Assembly: GCA_937121175.1 (NCBI GenBank) | Contig: CAKZKD010000004.1 | Coordinates: forward strand, 62,001 to 126,000 | From: an uncultured Flavobacteriales bacterium | GTDB taxonomy: Bacteria; Bacteroidota; Bacteroidia; Flavobacteriales_G; Salibacteraceae | Direction: 5' to 3' | Length of the DNA stretch: 64,000 bases | Shown: one piece after another, positions 43,174-49,790 of the stretch | Layout: each line of letters begins with the position of its first letter | Position numbering within the stretch: the first letter of the stretch is position 1 | The notes under the pieces: model-generated | Told to the model about the DNA's origin: nothing | What the model saw: only the letters and a program-made list of their open reading frames with translations | Database searches by the model: none | Program-made: the position numbers and the translations under genes

Positions 43174-45638
43174 GCAGATTCAGTCCATTAGACTTTCAAA
43201 AGAAAGCCATAGATAAATTAGTTTCCACATTTACAAATTTGTGGGGAAACACAGAACCGCAAAGACTTTTAGCGTTCAAATCACCCACAGGAAGTGGTAA
43301 AACATTTATGGTTGCCAATTTTGTGCATAGCCTAAACGGTATGCCAACTTGGGATTATGATAAAGCCTTTATTTGGATTACGTTTTCGGAAGATTTGGCA
43401 ATGCAAAGCAAAGATAAATTTCACGAGTATTTTGATACCAATCTTGAAAATGGTTTGCTTACGGTAAACGATTTTAAACAAGGTAAACTCTACAAAAATG
43501 ATATTCTTTTTATCAATTGGCAAAAATTGGTCGCTTCTAAAAAAGAAAGCAGATTATTAAGACGACCAGACGAAGAAGAATTTCTAAAAGAGCAAGGTTA
43601 CTATTTTGAGGACTTAATCGAAAACACACATAAAGAAGGTAGAGAATTTGTCTTAATCATTGACGAAAGCCATAAAAATCGAGATACGGATTTAGCCCAA
43701 GAAGTAATTGACATTATTAATCCAAAAGTAATTCTCAATGTTTCTGCAACGCCTAAAAACATTCCAGGCATTGACGAAATTGAAGATGGAACAGCAGGTT
43801 ATGTTGGGGTTAAACGTGAAGAAGTAGTTGAAGAAGGATTAATCAAAGAAAAAATCGCAGTTCAAACCGAAGAAGATTTAGCAAAATATCCAAACAAAGA
43901 TTTAGACGAATTACTTTTAGATTTAGCTATTGAACGCCAACAAGAAATCAAAGCAGAATATAAAACTTTGGGTAAAGACATAAATCCGTTGGTTTTAATC
44001 CAATTACCAAATGACGACAGTCGTTTAAAAGACGCAGGACAAAAAACCAAAGAAGAAATTGTTTTGGATTACCTGCAAAAAAAGAAAATCGACATTGTCA
44101 GAAAAGTTGCTTTGTGGTTTGACGGAAAGCAAAAAAATATGGACTTCATTACACACAATGAAAGTGATGTGGATTTTATGCTTTTCAAACAAGCGGCAGG
44201 AACAGGTTGGGATTGCCCACGAGCACATATTTTGGTAATGTTCAGAGAGATTAATTCGGCTTCCTTTTATGTTCAAACAATTGGTAGAATATTACGAATG
44301 GCAGAGCCAAATCGTAAAGACGATTACAAAAACAATCCGAATTTAAGAACAGGATATTTATACACCAACTACAAGCGTAATGATGTAGAAATCCCAGACC
44401 AAGGAACTAAAAACAAACCATTTATCTATACTTCAAAACGAAAGGACAATTTAGAAAATATACAAGACTTGTTTTCTGATTTTGTTTCTCGTGTTGATTA
44501 TGGCGATTTAGGTCACGCAGTAAAATTTCAAATGGGTTTCTTAAAATCATTTGACAAATATTTTGGTTTTGAAGAGCAAGACCACCCAGCCATAATGCGA
44601 GAAAAAATTCAAGCAAAAGGCATAGATATAAATCCAACTTTGACCAACAAATTAATTGTTGATGCAGAGTTTTCGGATTACGATAAAATCAATTTAGACT
44701 TTGCCAAAAAAGGACACGAAGAAGATTACGAGATTTCAAGAAATGATGTAGAAAAATTATTTAATTGGTTTTGTTTTCAGCTTTTATCGGAACAAACAGA
44801 AACGGAAGCCAAAGTTTCCAATGTTTCTCGTTCTTGGTCGCCTTTAAAATCAGCATTTAGAGTATGGTTTAAAAGCATATTTGACCAAGACAGCAATTTG
44901 TATTACCGTATTTTAATTAATGACTTAAACAAAGAGCAGTCAAGTATTTTCAGACAAGCATTAACCAAAACTTTGAAAGAATATTATCCTGTTAAAAAGG
45001 AATATCTTGAAAAGCGTAAAAAAGACATTGAAAAACGAGAAGCACCTCTTTTTGAAATTAAAGAAGAATACACATTTACAGAAGATTATGCTGAATTAAC
45101 CGCACAAGAAGGAACTTCTGAATTAAGTGCAATTCAACCGTTCTACTTGAAAAAAGAGTATAAAGGGCGAGACAATGAATTAAAATTCTTGAATTACCTC
45201 GAACAGAAAAAAGATAAGTTGGATTGGTGGTTTAAAAATGGAGATTCAGGAAAAGAGTTTTATTGCTTAAAATATTACAACACAGCGAAAAAGGAAGAAG
45301 CACTCTTTTATCCAGATTGGATTTTGAAATTTAAGGACGGAAGAATTGGAATATTTGACACAAAAAGCGGACAGACAGCACAAAATCCAGAAGGAAGAGC
45401 CGAAGGACTCGCCAACAAACTAAAAGAATTAAATGAAAATGGCGGAAAATATGTTGGCGGACTTGTAGTGTTAGAGAATAACCAATGGTATTATTTCAAT
45501 AACGAAAAGTATTTATTAGAACCGACAGTAAACGGAGTTGAAGAACCAAAAGCGGAATATGGAGTGAAATTTGATTACGATTATACGCCAGGGAAATTGA
45601 CAGAAAATTGGAAACCATTTAATAAACTGTTTGACTAA
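43170..45638 (+). CDS. Type III restriction enzyme (Res), DEAD/DEAH-type ATPase-nuclease
   Basis: An 822-residue subunit. Walker A KSPTGSGKTFM (37-47), DESHKN as the DEAH-type box, NVSATPKN as motif III, QTIGRILRMAEP as motif VI, and a C-terminal PD-(D/E)XK nuclease with FYPDWILKFKDGRIGIFDTKSG. With Mod it would cut DNA carrying two unmethylated sites. Intact length. Confidence 0.95.
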   Translation: MSRFSPLDFQKKAIDKLVSTFTNLWGNTEPQRLLAFKSPTGSGKTFMVANFVHSLNGMPTWDYDKAFIWITFSEDLAMQSKDKFHEYFDTNLENGLLTVNDFKQGKLYKNDILFINWQKLVASKKESRLLRRPDEEEFLKEQGYYFEDLIENTHKEGREFVLIIDESHKNRDTDLAQEVIDIINPKVILNVSATPKNIPGIDEIEDGTAGYVGVKREEVVEEGLIKEKIAVQTEEDLAKYPNKDLDELLLDLAIERQQEIKAEYKTLGKDINPLVLIQLPNDDSRLKDAGQKTKEEIVLDYLQKKKIDIVRKVALWFDGKQKNMDFITHNESDVDFMLFKQAAGTGWDCPRAHILVMFREINSASFYVQTIGRILRMAEPNRKDDYKNNPNLRTGYLYTNYKRNDVEIPDQGTKNKPFIYTSKRKDNLENIQDLFSDFVSRVDYGDLGHAVKFQMGFLKSFDKYFGFEEQDHPAIMREKIQAKGIDINPTLTNKLIVDAEFSDYDKINLDFAKKGHEEDYEISRNDVEKLFNWFCFQLLSEQTETEAKVSNVSRSWSPLKSAFRVWFKSIFDQDSNLYYRILINDLNKEQSSIFRQALTKTLKEYYPVKKEYLEKRKKDIEKREAPLFEIKEEYTFTEDYAELTAQEGTSELSAIQPFYLKKEYKGRDNELKFLNYLEQKKDKLDWWFKNGDSGKEFYCLKYYNTAKKEEALFYPDWILKFKDGRIGIFDTKSGQTAQNPEGRAEGLANKLKELNENGGKYVGGLVVLENNQWYYFNNEKYLLEPTVNGVEEPKAEYGVKFDYDYTPGKLTENWKPFNKLFD

Positions 45639-45727
45639 TGCCAACGCTAAAAGCCATACACATTTGCAATTCGCACCAGCCGACACACAAGCCAAAAATT
45701 GCAAAAGAGTATGTCTTTGCCAACGCT
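45639..45727 (+). repeat. B-type structured repeat B6 (cassette 6, 3' side)
   Basis: CATA/TATG and TTTGCAATT/AATTGCAAA arms with CACA and AGAG. Nearly the same sequence as B2 over ~85 bp although the cassettes carry unrelated cargo. Confidence 0.75.
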
Positions 45728-45753
45728 GAAAGACGAACGAAAAAATAAAGCCA

Positions 45754-45888
45754 GCAGGTAACAATGTATATAAAAAATAGGCGAAACAGTAATAAAATCA
45801 AGGGTTTTGGCTCGTATCAAACTTTGTGCTTAACCGAAAGTTTAGTGCTTCGAAATCGCCTACTTTTCATATACTAACCGTTGGCAAA
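45754..45888 (+). repeat. attC-like site A6 (cassette 6 / cassette 7)
   Basis: GCAGGTAAC exactly complements the cassette 6 start (40943). Inner stem as in A1 and A5; spacers AAT and TAACC. The loop is close to that of A1. Cassette 7 opens with GTTGGCAAA. Confidence 0.88.
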
Positions 45889-45900
45889 CATTAAAAATCA

Positions 45901-46749
45901 ATGAAAGATAAATTTTACACTTGGTCAATTCTATTTTTATTAGTTGGATGTACTACAAAAACCATTGACTATGAAGAAATAACATCCTATCACGACAATT
46001 CGGTAGCAGCTTTACACGCTTCTGCAGATGAAAACACCAGAGTTTTACTCATTTTTCCTCATGCTGATGACGAAATCACTTGTGTTGGTCTAGCCTCCTA
46101 CCTTAAAGCAAAAGGTGCAACTATTCATTTGCTAACGCTTGGACATCACCCAGAAACAAAAATCAATGATACCAGAATAGAAGAATTGAAATGTTCAGCA
46201 AGTAAACTAGGTGTGGAAAAATTAGAAATAGCTGGTCTAATAATCAACAAATGGGATGACATCATGCAAGACAATATTACTTTTTGGTACGACCAACAGG
46301 ACAGTATCAAAAAAATAATTGAAAATAAAATCAAAATGTATAAACCTCATATTTTGATTACTTACGATACTGAAATTGGTGGATACGGTCATCCCGAACA
46401 TAGAATTTCTGCTCAACTAACTAAAGACATTTTTAATGAAAACAAGCTGGACTCAACTTTTACGCCAGAGAGAATTTATCAATGTACTCTACCTGATAAA
46501 CTAGAAAAGTTTATGCTAACTGACATTCCAGCATACGACTACCAAATGAAACTAACAGGCAGTAAGGGATTACCAAGACCAGATGCAGCAATTAATATTA
46601 TCAACTATTGGAACATTAAAAATGAAGTTGCACTTTGTCATGAATCGCAGTTCAAAATTTTGAATAAGTTTCATTTGGTAGCAAATCAAAATAATTTAGA
46701 AGCTCATTCAAAAGCATTCAACAAAGAGTATTATACAATAATTGAATAA
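45901..46749 (+). CDS. PIG-L family deacetylase lipoprotein
   Basis: A 282-residue protein: lipoprotein signal with LLVGCTT (Cys17), then the PIG-L/LmbE zinc motif FPHADDE (52-58) and a later GGYGHPEHR (about 161-169) for the zinc-binding His. Members deacetylate N-acetylglucosamine-type substrates. Sole gene of cassette 7, start 21 nt after the junction. Confidence 0.9.
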   Translation: MKDKFYTWSILFLLVGCTTKTIDYEEITSYHDNSVAALHASADENTRVLLIFPHADDEITCVGLASYLKAKGATIHLLTLGHHPETKINDTRIEELKCSASKLGVEKLEIAGLIINKWDDIMQDNITFWYDQQDSIKKIIENKIKMYKPHILITYDTEIGGYGHPEHRISAQLTKDIFNENKLDSTFTPERIYQCTLPDKLEKFMLTDIPAYDYQMKLTGSKGLPRPDAAINIINYWNIKNEVALCHESQFKILNKFHLVANQNNLEAHSKAFNKEYYTIIE

Positions 46750-46753
46750 ACGA

Positions 46754-46816
46754 TTTGCCAACAAGGTGTATAGTGCATACCCTTGGGGACACGCACCATA
46801 GCCAAACGTTAGGCAC
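46754..46816 (+). repeat. attC-like site A7 (cassette 7 / cassette 8), short form
   Basis: TTTGCCAAC exactly complements the cassette 7 start (45880). The stem GTGTATAGTGCATACCC faces GGGACACGCACCATAGCC with A opposite C at positions 7 and 12 plus several further mismatches; the loop is only a few bases. At 63 bp it is half the usual size. Opens cassette 8 with GTTAGGCAC. Confidence 0.75.
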
Positions 46817-46825
46817 AAATTCGAA

Positions 46826-47566
46826 ATGACAATCATAAAAAAGATAATCAGACATTTTTTTTCACTAAGGGTCAAGGAAATTCCAAAAGACCTTTACGTT
46901 GAAAGACTTCGAAGTTTAGTAGTTGGTGAGGGCATGTTGCACAGAGGAAATATTTACCTCATGGATTACGCACTTAAACACATGCCTAAAAATGGTGTTG
47001 TTATCGAAATAGGATCTTACGGAGGTCTATCTACAAACCTTATGCTCTATTTATTAATGAAGAATGGTCGAGTTGAGAAATTAATTAACTGCGACCCATG
47101 GATGTATGAAGGATATACTGATAGGCATGGAATTAAATCAAAGACAATAGATGGTAGGACCGATATTTCGCGAGATGATTATTCTGCGTATATGAAAAGT
47201 AATTTTCTTAACAGCGTCCAGTTTTTAAATAAAGACAATTTACCCCACTCTTTTCAATTAACTTCCGATGAATTCTTTAAGGTGTATGACAAAAAAATAA
47301 AAGCAGAAGATATCTTTAATCAAACTATTCAATTAGGTAAGAGCATATCATTTGCATACATCGATGGTAATCATGCTTATCAGTATATCAAAAGAGACTT
47401 CGAGAATGTAGATAAATACTTGATGAGTTCCGGGTTCGTTTTATTTGATGACTCTCAGGATAGTTCGCAGTTTGGCAGCGCACTATTTATGAGAGAAATG
47501 AAACAGAATACAAACTATCAATTAATCGAAAAGAACCCTAATTACCTTTTCCAAAAACGAAACTAA
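46826..47566 (+). CDS. Class I SAM-dependent methyltransferase
   Basis: A 246-residue protein. VVIEIGSYGGLSTNLMLYLL (about 56-75) is the SAM loop, INCDPW the acidic end of strand 2, and FAYIDGNHAYQYIKRDFENV the metal/substrate region as in the Methyltransf_24-like group. Target unknown. Only gene seen in cassette 8; starts 18 nt after GTTAGGCAC. Confidence 0.8.
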   Translation: MTIIKKIIRHFFSLRVKEIPKDLYVERLRSLVVGEGMLHRGNIYLMDYALKHMPKNGVVIEIGSYGGLSTNLMLYLLMKNGRVEKLINCDPWMYEGYTDRHGIKSKTIDGRTDISRDDYSAYMKSNFLNSVQFLNKDNLPHSFQLTSDEFFKVYDKKIKAEDIFNQTIQLGKSISFAYIDGNHAYQYIKRDFENVDKYLMSSGFVLFDDSQDSSQFGSALFMREMKQNTNYQLIEKNPNYLFQKRN

Positions 47567-47650
47567 TAGGTAACTTATCCTTCACTGCATTAGGAAGTAG
47601 CTTGGCGACTCTAATGTGTTAAGTGCACAGAAAAATAAAGCCACATTCAA

Positions 47651-48163
47651 ATGAATCGGACTGAAACTCTATATAATAATGTTGTTGAGGCAAGAGCTTT
47701 GATTTATGACAGATGTTCTTTAGCTATTTCAAACTATTTCAATGAACTTGAAGGCGAAGAATACGATGCTTGCCAGTTTGAGTTGAACGGAATGAAAATT
47801 ATTTGCAGAACTTCTAAAATAACTCCAAAAAAAGTTGGTCAATTTGTGACCTTCTGGAAACGCAATAAACACGGCGTTACAGCACCTTATTCTGAAAAAG
47901 ACAAAATTGATTTTTATGTGATAAATGTAAAATCTGAAAATCGTTTTGGGCAATTTGTAATCCCTAAAACCGAATTGATTAATAAAGGAATTATCAGAAC
48001 TGAACCTCAAGATGGGAAAAGAGGGTTTAGAGTATATCCAATTTGGGATGAACCTCGAAATAAACAAGCAAAAAAAACTCAAGCATGGCAATTGAATTAT
48101 TTTTATGAAATCAATTCAACTACTGATTTGAAAAGAGTGAATGAATTGTATGGCGGGAAATAA
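47651..48163 (+). CDS. MepB-family protein
   Basis: A 170-residue protein. FWKRNKHGVTAPYSEKDKIDFYVINV and GFRVYPIWDEP are typical of MepB proteins, first noted next to the MepA multidrug pump in Staphylococcus; the function remains unknown. It follows 84 bp of DNA in which no A-type site was found, so it may be the first non-cassette gene or the last cassette's remnant. Confidence 0.8.
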   Translation: MNRTETLYNNVVEARALIYDRCSLAISNYFNELEGEEYDACQFELNGMKIICRTSKITPKKVGQFVTFWKRNKHGVTAPYSEKDKIDFYVINVKSENRFGQFVIPKTELINKGIIRTEPQDGKRGFRVYPIWDEPRNKQAKKTQAWQLNYFYEINSTTDLKRVNELYGGK

Positions 48164-48214
48164 TGACGGTTCAATCCATTCCTTCTCTACGTCAAACCGT
48201 TTCATAAAAAAAGA

Positions 48215-48793
48215 ATGTCTGAATTAGAGCATCATATCATACATACGTTCGGGTTCTCCAAAGAGGAATTCCTTAGCATTGAAGACTTTTTTCAGCCTAA
48301 AGAGATAAAAAAGGGCGCGTATTTTTTAAAGGAAGACCAATATGTAAAACAAATGGCTTTTGTAGAAAACGGTATCCTGAGGGAGTTTTTACACGTGAAC
48401 GATAAAGAAATCACCAAATGGTTTTCCGGGAACGGATACTTTGCAGTTGACCTCACGGCGTTTTTATTTGACCAAAAATCGTCTGTAAATTATCAAGCTA
48501 TTGTAGATACTACCGTATTGGTGTTGACTAAGGATAATTTCAACCGCATATCAACTAAAGTTCCTAGATGGGCTGAATTAGAAAAAATGTTTTTAGCAAA
48601 ATGTTTTGCCGTATTAGAAAAGCGAGTTGTGTCGCATTTGGCTTATAGTGCCGAGGAACGATACAATCAATTATTTGAAATGAATCCTGCTCTGTTCAAC
48701 CAAGTTCCACTCAACAACATTGCATCCCTATTAGGCATGACCGCTGAAACCTTAAGCAGGATAAGAAAAAAGCAAACCAACCCAAGTTCTTGA
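48215..48793 (+). CDS. Crp/Fnr-family transcriptional regulator
   Basis: A 192-residue protein: cyclic-nucleotide-binding-like beta roll (about 18-115) with IKKGAYFLKEDQYVKQMAFVENGILREF, and a C-terminal HTH with NNIASLLGMTAETLSRIRKK. No Fnr-type Cys cluster. A dyad of the Crp/Fnr type overlaps the stop codon and lies before the next gene. Confidence 0.9.
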   Translation: MSELEHHIIHTFGFSKEEFLSIEDFFQPKEIKKGAYFLKEDQYVKQMAFVENGILREFLHVNDKEITKWFSGNGYFAVDLTAFLFDQKSSVNYQAIVDTTVLVLTKDNFNRISTKVPRWAELEKMFLAKCFAVLEKRVVSHLAYSAEERYNQLFEMNPALFNQVPLNNIASLLGMTAETLSRIRKKQTNPSS

Positions 48794-48804
48794 TTTATGT
48801 CAAG
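48789..48804. promoter_or_regulatory. Crp/Fnr-type dyad
   Basis: CTTGA-TTTATG-TCAAG is a perfect dyad with the TTGA-N6-TCAA spacing of Fnr boxes. It spans the stop codon of the Crp/Fnr gene and lies 52 bp before the SRPBCC gene, so the regulator may control that gene. Confidence 0.5.
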
Positions 48805-48830
48805 ACCAGGTAGAAATAAGATATTGAGAT

Positions 48831-48853
48831 TTGTTGAAACTAAAATTCAACAA
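48831..48853. promoter_or_regulatory. Inverted repeat before the SRPBCC gene
   Basis: TTGTTGAA-ACTAAAA-TTCAACAA, a perfect 8-bp dyad ending 2 nt before the ATG at 48856. Could be an operator or an mRNA hairpin masking the ribosome site. Confidence 0.45.
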
Positions 48854-48855
48854 AA

Positions 48856-49377
48856 ATGAGACAGATTTCACTAATTATTTCGCTAACAGTCTTAACTCTT
48901 GGGTCTAAGGCACAACATCAAACCAATATGAAAATCAATCCAGATGCACCGGTTGTTCAAACAAAATCAATAACAATTAACGCAACTCCAGAAAAGATTT
49001 GGCATGTGCTCAGTGACGTAAAAAATTGGTCGCAATGGAATGAGAAAATTGACAAAGTACAGATTGAAGAAAAACTAATTGTTGGTACCGAATTCATTTG
49101 GAAATCAGGTGGTACAAAAATTAAATCTAAGGTTCACACGCTCAACATAAATAAAACTCTAGGTTGGACAGGTAAAACCGTTGGCGCTCAAGCCATCCAT
49201 AATTGGCATTTTACTGAAACAGAAAACGGCACTAAAATAACCGTGGAAGAAAGTATGGAAGGTTGGTTAATAGGCCTTATGAAAAAGAAAATGAATACAA
49301 TTCTAGAAAAAGATATGGCTGCCTGGTTGGAGCAATTAAAGCTAGAATCGGAAAGAAATATGCTTGTTGAATTCTAG
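48856..49377 (+). CDS. SRPBCC-fold (START-like) protein, probably exported
   Basis: A 173-residue protein: signal-like N-terminus ending GSKAQH, then an SRPBCC ligand-binding fold beginning TKSITINATPEKIWHVLSDVKNWSQWNEKID and ending in the long C-terminal helix. Such proteins bind hydrophobic ligands. It follows the Crp/Fnr gene by 62 bp. Confidence 0.82.
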   Translation: MRQISLIISLTVLTLGSKAQHQTNMKINPDAPVVQTKSITINATPEKIWHVLSDVKNWSQWNEKIDKVQIEEKLIVGTEFIWKSGGTKIKSKVHTLNINKTLGWTGKTVGAQAIHNWHFTETENGTKITVEESMEGWLIGLMKKKMNTILEKDMAAWLEQLKLESERNMLVEF

Positions 49378-49416
49378 AAGTTTGGATACCCAAAACAAAT
49401 TACCTATCTTTAAGGA

Positions 49417-49725
49417 ATGATTCAACTTGCATTATTATTCGTCGTTTTAGGCGTACTGATTAAGTACGGAAAATTCTATCATCTAATTGTAGGTTATTCA
49501 TATATGCCTCAAAACCAAATTGAACGTTACGACTTTAATAGAATAGCAACTGTTTACCGAAACGTGATGTTTGGTATGGCTGCAATGGTAATCATCGGTT
49601 GGGGATTAGCTATCGTCACAGGGATGAGTCAAATGGGTTACAATGTTTTTGTCCTATCCCTTTTAGTTGGAATTCCATTCTTAATAATTGAGACTTTTTC
49701 CAAGAAATATAGAATCAAACACTAG
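49417..49725 (+). CDS. DUF3784-like small membrane protein
   Basis: A 102-residue protein with three predicted membrane helices and GYSYMPQNQIERYD between the first two, as in DUF3784-type proteins. Function unknown. 39 bp after the SRPBCC gene. Confidence 0.65.
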   Translation: MIQLALLFVVLGVLIKYGKFYHLIVGYSYMPQNQIERYDFNRIATVYRNVMFGMAAMVIIGWGLAIVTGMSQMGYNVFVLSLLVGIPFLIIETFSKKYRIKH

Positions 49726-49790
49726 CTTGGTTCTGGAATTTTGGCATTTTCTCTTTCTTAAGTATTTCTTTCTGAATTAAGGCAATTTTA

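Larger units (their letters stand above)
22246..46816 (+). mobile_element. Integron-like array: recombinase, attI-like junction, seven complete cassettes
   Basis: A tyrosine recombinase gene is followed by seven cassettes with boundaries at 23445, 29974, 33641, 34899, 37956, 40943, 45880 and 46808. Each cassette begins GTT-N6/7 and ends with the exact reverse complement of that sequence; the sites between (A1-A7) have an attC-like fold. An eighth cassette begins at 46808 but its right end was not found. All 21 cargo genes of the seven complete cassettes are on the + strand. The boundary logic is read directly from sequence; that the adjacent recombinase acts on these sites is inferred. Confidence 0.82.

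Noticed and set aside
45516-45801. Minus-strand open frames over B6 and A6, and the similar ones at 29581-29914
   Set aside because: They repeat because B2/B6 and A1/A6 repeat; the peptides follow palindromic DNA and have no coding support.
29848-46816. A sites as a CRISPR array or as IS/MITE copies
   Set aside because: Spacing is irregular and holds genes, so not CRISPR. No target-site duplications surround the copies, and the cross-cassette complementarity is not explained by transposition of a MITE.
29848-46816. A sites as simple terminators
   Set aside because: Stems carry fixed mismatches and are not followed by T runs; cassette-specific outer arms have no role in termination. A terminator-like hairpin occurs only in the A3 loop.
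47566-47650. AGGTAAC or GTGTTAAGTGCAC as the right end of cassette 8
   Set aside because: Neither is complementary to GTTAGGCAC and no paired stem could be made around them.
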